From Pseudocercospora fijiensis CIRAD86 (taxonomy: Eukaryota; Ascomycota; Dothideomycetes; Mycosphaerellales; Mycosphaerellaceae): a stretch of 64,000 bases of DNA. Location: assembly GCF_000340215.1 (NCBI RefSeq), contig NW_006921532.1, forward strand, positions 4,105,126 to 4,169,125, written 5' to 3'. Of this stretch, positions 46,701-56,987 are shown in pieces. The notes beneath the pieces are model-generated. The model saw only the letters and a program-made list of their open reading frames with translations, had not been told where the DNA came from and made no database searches. The position numbers and the translations under genes are program-made. How positions within the stretch are numbered: position 1 is the stretch's first letter; each line of letters opens with the position of its first letter.

Positions 46701-46956
46701 ATGTGACGATCTTGGCATGGCCCTTGAGTTTCTTCATGGTCTCGACCTCTGTTCTCATGCTCGCCAAATGCTCTCTATCGGGCACCGCGACCCGCTTGAG
46801 CACGGCAAGCTCATGCTTATTGTTCTCTCGTGGGATACGAACCACGTATACATGCGCAAATCCCCCCTCAGAAAGGTATTTCTCGATGTAGACTTTGTGA
46901 CTGCCAACTGTCACCTTCGTATTTGGTAGGAAAGTCCCAGGAGGCTGCGAAGACAT
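43789..46956 (-). CDS. Ark1/Prk1-family serine/threonine kinase (NAK family)
   Basis: Intronless, 1,055 residues. The kinase domain lies at about residues 20-310: a glycine loop LSEGGFAHVY, Lys54 in AVLKRV, catalytic HRDLKVEN with Asp155, KICDFGSA with Asp177, and TTMQYRSPEMIDV as the activation segment end. The MQYRSPEM and DFGSA forms are characteristic of the Numb-associated-kinase group containing yeast Ark1, Prk1 and Akl1 and animal AAK1 and GAK. These kinases phosphorylate endocytic coat proteins and regulate cortical actin patches. The remaining about 740 residues are Pro-, Ser- and Gln-rich and poorly structured, with possible SH3-binding stretches and a conserved-looking C-terminal acidic and basic end (VETEIGSERRTMRVKEI). 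Pal1, a cortical protein, is encoded about 6 kb away, but I infer no linkage. Confidence 0.92.
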   Translation of the reverse strand: MSSQPPGTFLPNTKVTVGSHKVYIEKYLSEGGFAHVYVVRIPRENNKHELAVLKRVAVPDREHLASMRTEVETMKKLKGHAKIVTYYDSHASQLKGGGYEVFLLMEYCNGGGLIDFMNTRLQHRLTEPEILKIFGDCAEGVATMHYLKPPLLHRDLKVENVLISKSTNGSPVYKICDFGSAAQPRPAAKTAEEGRLIEEDVQKHTTMQYRSPEMIDVWRKQPINEKADIWALGVLLYKLCYYTTPFEAVGQMAILNASFKYPSYPPFSDRLKKLIGWMLKEDPGNRPNIYQVIKEVCSMRGSEIPIKDIYANRTHSEARRNEALPSPDAVSTAPVGLQKTAPQVQVQQIPEITPMRRGRLPAPTQQAAAPAKPASSPARDDPFAALDHKNYDVRAGAVDELSKRFPSVDEFSIAVDGGKFAFPPTSPPVTSTKTDDPKSLNQRVTNALADEVFSPKLSGSPVPASSSKASRVPTEFASGRVAQKVETAQASPGKSEFAGTSSGKEHSSRPVAQQVQQFNQIEQPLPIRPGFNYKTTAVGSSPPPGATKKLPNVNDRPIWRVPESSRPSSQSRASEEAQAVESSLKPSLPPTQRPGLLDVHRPKSQIGTLAVDHSSSSSRPSLEGGRPSAHELADAGIHRAKSLNARSRPTSMYVSSNMDYLRDQEQQRKRPSLEIRRHSRHASQGRDPISDEAAIEDDMEFLRDGEVSSDHRKMLKGSHHRKRPSLGEIGKKFGNAFKRFDNNDSKRTQQGFATPETHNTGDGPQMLSPITGSEATPSRHSDMNSDIDETEDLPPDVKRELERQSLAAEEKRVTAAAEEYRARVANQGPGNAIPSRASTIQKRVQSLLDEGRQSPQPRRTAEGYGRYTESSDVEQRQPPQQQLPMSSGTRPPIIAPKPALNPKSTGNPYMRTRQLPTDSQPITTPPPPAASSTESAPLQRVVSRPSAPPKPTVLRTGGVSDSRAPTKPTQDPVKAVQPEQTGRLAALLAKDLEGVPDYPAPGGSSQYPSQSNLMEFSPTSSEDVESFSKRYPSLNIEMVETEIGSERRTMRVKEI

Positions 46957-47467
46957 AATGATCGGCGCACACGGCGGGCACGCTCACTCTCGACCTGCGT
47001 TGGGAGATGATGCCGGCGAAGCAGCGGAGGAGTCTCGAGGCAGCGTTGAGCGGTCATGCGTATGCAGCGCACGTTTGCCTGTTGCAGATCGAAGTCGCAT
47101 AGAATCAAGGCATCGTATTCTCGAAACAAATTATACGTGTTATATCATAGCCAAATTTATCCAGGCACGAGCGTCACTGTCAATCTAGGTGCCTTGCGAC
47201 GTTTACAAGGTGTCAAAGTCCCTGGGTCTCGCCAAGGCTGAGCGCATTGAGTTTCTGTGGCGCAGTCTGGACAGCTGCGTGACATTCAATTCATTCATCA
47301 AGATCTATCAGAAGCGTTTTGCTATCCATCCTTCTCTCCGTATGCTTTTCTAATCATTCTTACTGCTCAAAATCCTCTTCACCAGCACGTCAATAACCAT
47401 CAAATTGCTATTATCGGGCTGAGCCAGGTTCCAAGCGTTCAAGCGCATTGAAACATCTCTGATGTGA
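46957..47467. other. Intergenic spacer upstream of the kinase
   Basis: About 510 bp, presumably the kinase promoter and the 3' UTR of the isochorismatase gene. No gene recognised. Confidence 0.5.
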
Positions 47468-48435
47468 CTATTGCTCCGGCAACAGGACATCTTCACCAGG
47501 CTGGATAGTGCCGTTGAGAACGGCACCTCCGTGAGCCTGCGCCAGCATACCGTAGACAGGATAATACTTGGCAAGCCATGGGATCACCTCGGTAGCACCA
47601 GGAGTGTTTCGCCACTAAGTAAATGCAAAAGGGAAGAAGTCAGCAAGTTTATGGCAGAAGGCGATCGTGAAAGCTGAGACCAGGCCGCTGTGTCTGATCT
47701 CGCTCGGTCGATTAGATTTTGCACTCTCCGATGTACTTACATCCCTCATGAGGTCGCAAACGATGCTGAAAAGGGAGACGATTTGAACGCCGGCCCTGGC
47801 CATCCGATCATTGGAAACATCTCTGATCAGCTCAGTCGTCGTGCCCGATGCCTCTACGTTGGCCCAGACGCTGTATCCTTCATCACGAAGCGATAGTGCG
47901 AGGAAGGTCGTGCCTTGGAGAGCAATCGTCAGCTAAGCTCTTGTCACTCCAGTGATGGTTGGCAATTCACTCACAGACGTCGGTTGTGATTCCACCCACA
48001 ATGATTTGCTTCTTTCCAGTCGCCTTGATTGCCGCCTGAAATTCCTCGTTATCCCAGGCATCCACTTCGCCGTTCCTCTTGACAATGGGAGCATCGGGAT
48101 ACATGTCCAGAACTTCTTTTGGCAATGGTCCATTTGGCCCTTGTTGTGCTGACGTAGACAGAATCACCGGAATATCAAAGAGCTTGCCTAACGCGGAATG
48201 AGCAATCATCGAGTTGTAGTACAGTGTCGCGTCGAAGTCCCGCGCGAGCGAGTACAAGCCGACCTGGAGGTCGAGAATGAGCAGGAGGGAGTCATTCTTG
48301 TCAAGTCGCTCAAAGGGAAAGGCTAGATAATGATCAGCTTCCATTCATCCCTAGAGTAATGAGAGCATCACAGTCGGCAACAGCGCAAGCTGCGAGGCAG
48401 GCAACAGAGCAAAGAATGGAGTAGAAGTTCTTCAT
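47468..48435 (-). CDS. Isochorismatase-like hydrolase with predicted signal peptide
   Basis: Four exons, 48435-48372, 48322-47975, 47913-47741 and 47614-47468, joined in phase, give 243 residues. The 64-nt first exon encodes a hydrophobic leader, MKNFYSILCSVACLAACAVA, which looks like a secretion signal. The mature part begins near SFPFERLDKNDSLLLILDLQ, with the catalytic Asp of the family in ILDLQ. The nucleophile Cys is in GGITTDVCTTFLAL, whose Cys codon spans the second intron. The body resembles YcaC-type cysteine hydrolases of the isochorismatase superfamily, which hydrolyse small amides or vinyl ethers; the substrate is unknown. Introns are 49, 61 and 126 bp. The intracellular alternative would start at an internal Met (ORF from 48344), but that frame depends on reading intron sequence. 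Confidence 0.85.
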
Positions 48436-49150
48436 CTTGAACCTCGAATGTCAATTGTGGTAGTAGTGGAATAAGGCACTTTTTGGAGCTGTTCTTGGGA
48501 CACATACTACGATTGGATTATTATATCAAAGGTCGTTGGCTTGGCGATAGTTCATACCGTGGCGCTCTCCTGTCCCTCCTTGGATGACATGCGTCGTCGC
48601 CACTGTCTCGTCGTTCTGGTGGTGGAGAATTATCGCCAAAGCAGTGATAGCTTCCTTTCCACCAATAGCATCCTCCACTCGCCATGTCCGAACGTGACAT
48701 ATGTTTTGTAGAACATTGCATAAGAGCTTCGTAATACAGTTGGCAACTTGTACGCAGTTGGCAGCATGCAGCACTTGTCATCTTGGCAGCGTTCTCAGCT
48801 CCGTAGTCCGTCCATAGACACTACTGACGATCAACTTCCTTTGGTACTCCGAAGTATGTTGCGGCAAGCATGCGAGGCGAAGTAATCATGTCTAATAATG
48901 ACTTTAGCCCACCTAGGAGGAGACCCGAATATTGCGTTAGCTATCAGTCAGCGGAAGACTGGCAGGGGCTTGGCGCGTTGGCCCACTGCTTTCGATACGA
49001 GGCTGAAGAATGGAAGCGACGCTGTGCACCACCGATGTTGGCATGCAAAGAGAAGAGATCCTCGAGTCCAGCAGCATGGGTATCAGCAAATCGTTGCACA
49101 AAGCTCACATGGGTGTGCAGTCCCATGAGCATCGGTACATCCCATCCTCA
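48436..49150. other. Intergenic spacer between the isochorismatase and NSE3
   Basis: About 715 bp; tandem minus-strand genes flank it. It should contain the isochorismatase promoter. Reading frames here match nothing I recognise. Confidence 0.5.
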
Positions 49151-50306
49151 TCACTCGTCTTCACCCTCGTACTCGATCTGCGAGTCTTCCTCTTCCTCTT
49201 CGCCTCCGTCCTCTGGTTCCTCACGCTGAGCTGCATTGCCTCTCGCTCTGCTCTTCTGCGTCCTTCTGCTGCTCTCGCCGTTTTGTTGGGGTTCTGGCTG
49301 AACTTCGCTTCGCGATAGCTGAGTAATGCCAAGGGACCTGTTGACTTTCCTTTCAAGCTCTTCTTCCTCCGCATCTGTCTTGGGAGCGTACACAGTTGTT
49401 GTGATTCCTCTGACCCCGTCTTGACCTACTTCGATCTTGCCCCTCGAACCTACGACCCAGTAGATATCGTCTTCTCCGGTACCAGAGCTCTCCTTAACCC
49501 TTGCGATGTAGCCGTCCTTCTCCATGCGTTTCATCAGTCTCTCATTCTTCTCATAATCAACAACCGGTGTTTGATCGTCGATTTTCAGCCGTTGTAGGTA
49601 ACGTTCCATTTTGTCATTGTTTAATTGTCCACCAGCCATCATTATAGCTGAGACCAGAACGGTATAGATCCCGGTGTACTGGGCTTCATCTTTCGGAGTC
49701 GGCGCAAAGGATGGATGGAGTATGATTGGATTGTGAAACTCTGAGGGCAGTATCGACCTCAAAATCCAAGAGGTTATGCCGTTCTTGGTGGTTTGAGATT
49801 CTTTCTTCTGAGCGGCTGTAGAACGTTAATACGCGTGCAGCAGAGAGTGTAAAGTCAATCAAGCATACCTCGCCGTTGCTGCACCGTAAGCCGTTCACGA
49901 GATGGTAGCTCGACCATTTCCATTCCAAAGACCGCATTCAGATGCATTTGTGCTTGATCGAACACTTTCTTGAACATTCTATTATTTGCACCTAAGACCT
50001 TCTCGCCGACTTCTTGCCTCCTAATTGGTTTCCGTGCAAGCTCACAGCTCAAAGCCAGACGAACCATCTTTTTCGCCATTTCATCAAGGCTGGCGTCTTG
50101 TGTCTGACCGCCCTCGTCCCCGCCAAAACTTTCATCTTGATCAACATCGTCGCCTGTTGTCCTACGTCGCTGGCTCTGGGATTCTAGGGAGGCATCCAGC
50201 GATTCCTCGTCTTGTGGTTCCTAGGAGGCGTATGAGTACTTGCATGTTTTGTGCTGTGATGTGCGCTACTTACAGCTCGCCGTTTCCGCCCCTGCACAAG
50301 AGGCAT
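49151..50306 (-). CDS. NSE3: SMC5/6 complex subunit Nse3, MAGE domain
   Basis: Three exons, 50306-50274, 50220-49869 and 49815-49151, give 349 residues. Exon 1 encodes only MPLVQGRKRRA. An acidic linker follows, then a MAGE homology domain: KKMVRLALSCELARKPIRRQ, VFDQAQMHLNAVFGMEMVELP, ITSWILRSILPSEFHNP and YTGIYTVLVSAIMMAGGQL, the winged-helix pair typical of MAGE proteins. The C-terminus ends in a long acidic tail (EEEEEDSQIEYEGEDE). Fungi normally have one MAGE protein, Nse3, which with Nse1 and Nse4 forms the DNA-binding and ubiquitin-ligase subcomplex of SMC5/6 used in recombination repair. The start codon is 281 bp from that of the divergent SF3B5 gene. Confidence 0.9.
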
Positions 50307-50587
50307 GGTGATACGTCTCAGGACGTTCCTCGTCGAGCAATGCAGAATGCAAAGCAACCTGCCAAAGTCGACAGCAAGATGTCGCGTCCGCTGGGAAGAC
50401 GCGAGGCGCGTTACAGCGGTTCGGTTCGGTCCGGTACGTTCGGCGCGCGCTGGGAGTTGAAGACTTGAAGTTGAATCTCGAGAAGAGAATCTTCGCAGTA
50501 ACACCCACTTCGCCTCACCAACACGCCCCTCGCAAACCATCCGAGGGATCACCTTGCAATTTGATCTGTGGTACAACCCTCGTCAAC
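50307..50587. promoter_or_regulatory. Divergent promoter between NSE3 and SF3B5
   Basis: A 281-bp interval between opposed start codons, so it must drive both genes. No factor site assigned. Confidence 0.6.
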
Positions 50588-50842
50588 ATGGCCGACAAAC
50601 TTCGTACCCAGCAGCAACTCGAGTCGCTCCAGAATAAATACATCGGCACTGGACACGCCGATACTACCAAGCACGAGTGGACCTCCAACATTGCTCGCGA
50701 CTCCTATGCTTCATACCAGGGCCACCCACCGCTTCTCCACTACATGGCAATAGGAATGGGCATGCCTACCGAAAAGGTTAGGTTGAATCTCATGGAGAAA
50801 ATGGTGCTGCCAGTTGGGCCGGCGCCAGTCGTGGAGGAATGA
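50588..50842 (+). CDS. SF3B5: Splicing factor 3B subunit 5 (SF3b10/Ysf3)
   Basis: Intronless, 84 residues, close to the 86 of human SF3B5. It begins MADKLRTQQQLESLQNKYIG and contains GTGHADTTKHEWTSNIARDSYASY and HPPLLHYMAIGMG, near-identical to the family throughout. It is a small structural subunit of the U2 snRNP SF3b complex, which recognises the intron branch point. The Met at 50588 is chosen because conservation begins there; the open frame extends further upstream without conserved sequence. Confidence 0.95.
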   Translation: MADKLRTQQQLESLQNKYIGTGHADTTKHEWTSNIARDSYASYQGHPPLLHYMAIGMGMPTEKVRLNLMEKMVLPVGPAPVVEE

Positions 50843-51694
50843 TCGGGTTTCTGCAAATTTTGCCGTAAACCATGAAGATATCAGCGAGCTGCTGCTCCTC
50901 TCGAGCACAAGATACTCATGAGGCCTTGGAGTGAAGTTGGTCTCGCTTAATTCGTCCGGCGATTCCGGCACGCGCTTACACTGCTCACAAACACGTCGGC
51001 GGAGAACTTGACTGCAGTCAACTCGATATGTAAAAGGCTACGGAGAGGGATGGGGAAGGCAAAGGCTACCAAAACAGCGTCGGAGGGACCGCTGAGGTGA
51101 AGATATACCACCATGTGGAGATGCAGGGCAACAGAGAAGGAATGTCCGAATGCAGCAGCACCGCCAGCTTGGTCGCTGCATTGAGGTGAAGCATGGATTT
51201 GGTCAAAGTCTTCTTAGCTGCGTGACTGGTCTTATGCGCCATCGCACATGAATGATCAAGCCCACGGCTGCCTTTCAGCCAACGTGCCCATTTCCTCTTT
51301 GCGCCCATCGCTCAAGTACCTCCAGGCCCTTTTGCCTATGCACATCTGGTAAGTGCTGAAATGCACGACACTTTCCGCTCAATTTGTTTCATCCGATCTT
51401 TTGAAACACACTGGGAGATGACCAGTTGCAGCGTTTGCCTTGCTTTGTGAGCTCAGACTTAAATCTGTACATGGGGTCGAACGTTATTTATTGCAGGCTC
51501 CAAAATGAGCGCAACGCAAGCTCTGATGTCGTACGGTTCGCAGCTTGCTACCCGTGGTGAGTGCCGATTTACACTTGCGTATCATCGAGATGTCTGTGAG
51601 CTCGCTGGCATTGTTCATGGCTTTAATAGCCAACTCGTCGACGAGAGGTTGGAATCCGGAAATCTGATGTCCAATGTCGGATTCGCTGGGCGGC
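50843..51694. other. Convergent region, SF3B5 to MED31, no confident gene
   Basis: About 850 bp between two stop codons. A minus-strand frame at 51066-51308 and a plus-strand frame from 51505 starting MSATQALMSYGSQLATR followed by a GT donor-like site are open, but neither resembles a family I know, and the second overlaps the MED31 3' end. Confidence 0.45.
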
Positions 51695-52262
51695 TTAACA
51701 GCCAGAAGTGGCAGCCTCCAAGCCTTCTTGCGCCATTCTTTCCACCGCCTCTGGTTTTAGGATGTCCTTGCGAAATTGTTCCTGTTTGAGTAGATCAAGA
51801 GCCCGCAAGGTTGGACCTGGGTATCTATAGAGCAATTAGCAATAGTAATGAAAATCGAAGAATTATCGAATATCCATACTGGAGAAAGCGGACATAATTC
51901 GGCTGCCGAAAGTATTGCAGATAGTCAAGGTACGCAAGGAACTCGTCATTGTCGAGCAACTTTTGGGCCGCTAGATGCTGTAGGTAGTGGGGATTGGATA
52001 ACATTTGCACAAACTGTTGCCTTCGTTAGCCTTCGCCATTATTCTTTTCACGCCAGCTGTGAAGGACTAGCAAGGCGGTGTGTGTAGAGTGCAGTGATCA
52101 GACCATGTCAAGACCGATGCTGGCGACAAAAGCTAGATGGAGCGGCGGATTGAGATCGTCAATACCTACTTCGAGCTCGAGCGTGAATCTGTCGTGACCG
52201 CCGTACTGGATGCGGCCAGCAGCAGCATTGGCGCTTCCATTTTCTTGTTCCGACTGAACCAT
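51695..52262 (-). CDS. MED31: Mediator subunit 31 (Soh1)
   Basis: Three exons, 52262-52170, 52013-51880 and 51824-51695, give 118 residues. The junctions are internally checked by conserved text: FTLELE/FVQMLSNPHYLQHLAAQK and RFLQ/YPGPTLRALDLLKQEQF. The family signature LDYLQYFRQPNYVRFLQYPG is complete across the second splice. Med31 is a small subunit of the Mediator middle module and links regulators to RNA polymerase II. Introns are 156 and 55 bp. Unspliced reading breaks after residue RFLQ, so the short visible frame at 51825-52010 is only part of the gene. Confidence 0.95.
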
Positions 52263-53109
52263 CGCAGCACATGCAGTTGTTTGGCAATGGCCGAGACTCG
52301 GCAGAGCTGGATGGAGCTTCTCGAACGTGAACGGCACGGCCAGAACCACAGCAGTGTTTGTGAAGAAAGGCAGGGAAGCGGAGAAGCTGCACTAATAATA
52401 GTTCTCGTTCTGGCACCGTCCCTTGGAATTGCCGTGGCACAGTAGCTTCAGCCTCTCACGCGCCTCTGCACTGGAGCCAGCGGTTCAAGGTGCGCCGGAG
52501 CAGACGGCAGCACATGGTCCAGTCCAGTGGTGGTGTGAGCAGATTAGGCATTGAAACGTGAGCATGGGATACTGGGGAGGTTGATAGCACAATAATCACT
52601 TCCCGAGGCTGCCCAAGCAGGGTTCACACCACTGCCTCGTGCTCCTCATCGACAGGGGGAAGGCTCGAAGTCATTGTTACTCCGCATATGACTGCTGGCT
52701 CGCCGTGCTCCTGAGGACAACCACCTCCATCACTCCTCCGCCACCACCACTGACCAGAAGCACACCAAGAAGCATTACCGACGACAGCAGCGACAGCAAC
52801 GGCGACGGCGACGGCGACATCGCTCCTCGGCAGACATTGCAAGCATTGGCAAACACAGCAGGGTCAGTCACTACCCAGGTAGCACGAATTGAGGAGTTGC
52901 ATTCCATCGGCGGCGGAGCGAGAGAAGCATCGGCTGGTCACATTTCGCAAAACCGCGGACCGCCCAGCACATCGCAGCACAGCACAGCACAGCACGACTC
53001 CGATCGCGTGACTGCGCTGAGCGCCGCGCAGACATTTGGTACTCGACACACTTTTGCGCTGCAGCAACACTACTGTAGCAGTATCTGCATCCCCATCTGC
53101 ACATTCAGC
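52263..53109. promoter_or_regulatory. Divergent promoter region of MED31 and PAL1, with simple repeats
   Basis: About 850 bp between opposed start codons. It includes a GGCGAC run near 52800 and an AGCAC run near 52970-52996. No other gene recognised; frames here are low complexity. Confidence 0.5.
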
Positions 53110-55145
53110 ATGGCTCTCTTCGCCGGCGCAACGGCGCAGGCGCATGGTATGTCCCCAGACCCGCTCCTTTCTCATGTTTCAAGCGGCCGCACGTCGTTCC
53201 AGCGCGACGATCAACACACCTCGCTTCGCCGCGTCACCATCTCCAATCCCGACCACCGACGGAAACGTTCATTCGCACACTTACGACACCTACTGACAGA
53301 CGCCGCGCGTGCTAGATCGCCAGCCTTCACCCGCACCCGTAGGCTTGTCGCTGAACCTCTCATCAAACAATCCGTTTCGCAACCGGGCAGCCTCTCCCAA
53401 CCCATCACCCTCGACGCCCGTATATCTCACCGCTGCCGGCACGCCCCCGCTGGCAGTGCAACGACCCACGCGCCCAATGTCGACAAATCCTTTTCTCGAC
53501 GACAGCGAGCTTTCCCAGCCTGATTCAAAGGCCAGAGCGAACGCAGCAGCTCTGCCCGAAGACATTTTTGTGAGTCTTCGCCTCGCCTGCCCTGCAACTT
53601 CCCCTGCTTCATTCGCACGCTTGTGTCACCGATCCTGGCAAATTCTATTCAACTTGCTACAAATGCCCTGCTGCACTTACCGCTTCGTGCCTTCTGACAT
53701 GACACGAAACACGCCATGGAGCGCTTCCACGACTTCTGCGAAATGTTTGCTAACTTCCCCCGTTTGCAGAACGAGCTTTCTCTCCTCGACAAGCCAATGT
53801 CCAACGGCCAGAACAGCGTGAGCGGTGCTGGAGCTTGTAAGCCGACCACAATCCCAATCTGAACGGCACGTGACGGCTAACTGCGCACGCAGACCTTGTT
53901 CGCCCTCCAACGAACGGAGCTCCACCACGACCAATTCGACCTGCCCCGTCTTATCGCGCGCCAGAGCGACCCTCTGGTGATCGACCTCCACGACCTGCGC
54001 GAGATCCGGCCAGCCCGAACAAAAACGGTTTCGCTCGCCCTCGACCGCGGCGAGCATCCGAGTCGTCCGTCATGGAGAAGGACCGTCGACCACGTATGGA
54101 CCGCGATGGCTTTGACAGCCGGCCACGCACTGAATCTGAGGAGCAACGGCGGCGAGAGAGGCGCAAGGAACGTGAAGAGCGACACAAGCAAGAAAAGGAG
54201 AAGATCAGGAGAGGCGAAAAGAAGCCACGGAAGCCGCAAGGACTCGACATCATCGACAAATTGGACGTTACCGGCATCTACGGACAGGGACTTTTCCATC
54301 ATGACGGACCTTTCGATGCTTGCAACCCACACCGCAATGCCAAGAAAGACCGCAAGGCACCAATGCAGGCTTTCCCTGCAGATTCTGCAAACATGCAACT
54401 CGGTGGAGCTGGTCCACTGCGTTCTCGCCTTGATCTGGACAGATTTCATGGCCGGGGCGAAGAGAGCTTCTCGGAGTTTGCAGTGACGCGGAAGCCAGCT
54501 ACCACAGTGATAGACCCACTGCAGCGCACAGAGCCTGTACATGGAGCTGAGACCTTCGGCTTGGGAACATCCACCTTCTTGGAAGGTGCGCCTGCTAGTA
54601 GAAGCGCACTGCAGAGGCGAGATTCTGAGGATCCCGAGCTGAACGGAGGCGGTGGAGGCTTGTCGCGCAAGAAGTCGCTTGCGCAGAGATTCCGTGGCAT
54701 GTCTGCATCCCGGCGAGACAGGCCTGGTGACCTTCGGAGTCCAGATGCGCGGTATCAAATTCCTGCACAGCCGAATGGCGCTTGCAGCCCAGAGGTTCAG
54801 CAGCTCAAAGCATCGAGCGCTGGAGGCCCAGTTCAAGCAAGGCACAACAAGGAGAATGAAGTCAACGTGTTCGACAATGACTACGAAGCTGCATTCAACA
54901 AAAAGGGTGCTCAGATCAAAATCGCGGAGCAAGACAAGCCTTCAATGGGAAGACCTCGCGCTACTAGCAGCCCGAAAGCTCCAGCCCTGTCGAGGAGCTT
55001 GACTTCTGATGGCCGCTTGTCAAGTCGTGGTAGAGGAAGCAGTGGAGAGGAAGATCGTCCGGAGAAGGGTGGCGTAAGCGGGTTTCTCAATCGAATGAGA
55101 TCGGTCAAGGGCGGTCCTCGACGGCCGACCAGAAATGTGGAGTAG
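53110..55145 (+). CDS. PAL1: Pal1-family cell-morphology protein
   Basis: Four exons, 53110-53146, 53316-53569, 53770-53836 and 53893-55145, join in phase to 536 residues. After a Pro/Ser-rich start come NPFLDDSE (an NPF-type motif expected to bind EH domains), ALPEDIFNELSLLDKP, and a basic helical stretch (EQRRRERRKEREERHKQEKE). The Pal1 signature GLDIIDKLDVTGIYGQGLFH continues to HDGPFDACNPHRN. The C-terminal part is Ser/Arg-rich. Pal1 in fission yeast localises to the cell tip cortex and shapes the cell; the yeast relative is an early endocytic coat factor. The first exon (MALFAGATAQAH) is the least certain part. A long antisense frame at 53877-54932 is a coding-strand shadow. Confidence 0.9.
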
Positions 55146-55428
55146 ATGGTTTCGGATGCAGAGTACTCCTTGATCATGGGGCTTGCTCGAAAGCATTCCA
55201 GACACGGAGAGGAGACAGATTGGAGATGAAAATACCCTAGCGTTTTATGCAGATTTCGGCGAGTTGGGTGCGGGCACTGAACTTGCGCCCCAGCAGCATC
55301 ATATCACAATCCTTAACAAAATTGTCTCTTTTGTGCTATATAGCCATAAAGCAGAGACTCTGAACGCCATTTCGCCTGTAGTTCTGCAACAAGTGGGTAT
55401 CATGAATGAAGCTGACTCGGGTAATTGT

Positions 55429-55941
55429 CTAATTCTCACGCCATTCCCGAGTGCACTCTGTGCACCTGTAGAACCTAGTCATAGGCTCATCTGCACTGCG
55501 AATTTGGACTTGTCTGAAGTATGCCTCCCGGCTTTCGCACTGCTCGTTAGGGCATTTGGCTGGAGGGTAGAGAGAGAGCGAGAGTCAGTAAGGCAAAACC
55601 TTGAATTTGATAAAGTAGCTAGCAAGCAAGCAAGATCTTCCGTACGTACCTTCAGTCTTGTCGACATTTTTCCAACTGTCCGCGCCACCAAGGATATCAT
55701 CCACGGCTTTGAGGTTCATGTTCTTGCGTTCGTAGTAGCGACGGCCGAGAACCATCTGATATGGGCAGGTGCGACATTCGAAGCGGTTTTTTCCCATGTT
55801 CTGCTCATCGCCTGGAGCGCAGTGGGCTGCTGGGACTTGGCTGATGATGAGCATGTTGCTGCATGATGGACAGACTGGTTTTCTGGGTGTTAGTGATTGT
55901 CAGGCATTCTTCGGTGAAATGAGTGACTTACAGAGCAGCAT
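55429..55941 (-). CDS. RPC11: RNA polymerase III subunit C11 (Rpc11), TFIIS-like
   Basis: Three exons, 55941-55932, 55874-55650 and 55559-55429, give 121 residues. Exon 1 is just 10 nt (MLL plus one base). The N-terminal zinc ribbon has FCPSCSNML and FECRTCPY. The C-terminal TFIIS-like ribbon has KCPNEQCESREAYF, the acidic hairpin RSADEPMT needed for RNA cleavage, and YRCTECTREWREN at the end. Rpc11 gives Pol III its intrinsic transcript cleavage and supports termination and reinitiation. All eight zinc-binding cysteines are visible. Confidence 0.95.
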
Positions 55942-56326
55942 GGTTTGGGATTTCTAGTGAGTCAAGAAGATGTCTTGCGCGCAATGGGCTGCGATCGGGG
56001 CGAGCGAGGAAGCGGAAATACCAACATCCGGAGCAGCATGTGATGAAAAGTCAAGTGAAGTGGGCAAATGAAAGTTTTACGTTGAATTTGATGACTCGGT
56101 GTAGGTTCCGGATTCGCGCCTGGCGGTCTCACAACACATCTCCGAGGCTCTAGAAGTGTCTCATCTTCTTCCTGCCAACGCACCACGTTCTCAACAATCT
56201 CACATTCGACACCTCACCTCACGTACAGTCACGTTGCAAGCATCAGAAACAATCAGAGACTTTTGCTAGTCAAAGCCCCAAGAAATCCACAAAGTCCAAA
56301 CTCCGACGTTGTTCCCATAACAAGTC
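55942..56326. promoter_or_regulatory. Divergent promoter between RPC11 and the ankyrin gene
   Basis: 385 bp between opposed start codons. No specific elements assigned. Confidence 0.5.
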
Positions 56327-56987
56327 ATGGCAGACGACGAAGGAGCATCTCCCAAAGAACTCCTCCTAGAATCCTGCCGTCGTAACAACACCACCTTACT
56401 TTCAGAAGTATTGGCCGGCAGTCCCTTCAACTCAAAAGCCACCGCAATCGCCAACTTTCTCAACTCCACCACCGACGCGCTAGGCTCCAGCGCATTGCAC
56501 GTCGCAGCACAATATGGCTCTTACGAAGTCCTCGACATGATTTTAGATCAAGAAGGCGTAGAGATCGATGGCCAAGAGAAGCGCGAGGGAGACACATGTC
56601 TGCACAAAGCGGTGCGGTACACGAACAACTTACCACAAAACGAATGGGAGCATGGCAAAGCGGTTGTGGATATTCTGGTAGACGCGGGTTGTGATCCTCG
56701 GTGTGTGTTTTGTGAGAGAGAGAGAGAAAAAAAAAAACCCCCCCACAAATTCGTGCTTGCTTGCTGGCAAAGCAAAAGCTCTTCGAAGAACTGCTGACTG
56801 ACTGATTCTTTTCGAATACAGGATACGGAATAAGGCGAAATTGAGACCTATTGATCTTGTGGATCCCCGCAATACCGAGTTACGGAGCGTGTTGCAGAAA
56901 GCCGAGCTGATGCTCATGGCAAGCGATGACGTGGTCGTTGAAGATGACGAGGATGGACCTGATGGTCCTGGAAGTGAGAGCGACTGA
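56327..56987 (+). CDS. Small ankyrin-repeat protein
   Basis: Two exons, 56327-56700 and 56822-56987, with a 121-bp intron give 179 residues. Ankyrin-type repeats are seen in DALGSSALHVAAQYGSYEVL and KREGDTCLHKAVRYTNN. The spliced product continues DPRIRNKAKLRPIDLVDPRN and ends in an acidic tail (DDVVVEDDEDGPDGPG). It resembles short fungal ankyrin proteins of the yeast YGL242C kind, whose role is not well defined. The intron contains GA, A and C homopolymer runs (about 56715-56745) that may cause sequencing errors. Confidence 0.85.

Noticed and set aside
51505..51789. Plus-strand frame starting MSATQALMSYGSQLATR with a GT donor-like site
   Set aside because: It overlaps the MED31 3' end, no second exon was convincing, and no family was recognised. 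Noted only in the intergenic entry.
53877..54932. A 351-residue minus-strand open frame within PAL1
   Set aside because: It lies antisense to the conserved Pal1 domain and shows no family resemblance; the plus-strand frame explains the conservation.
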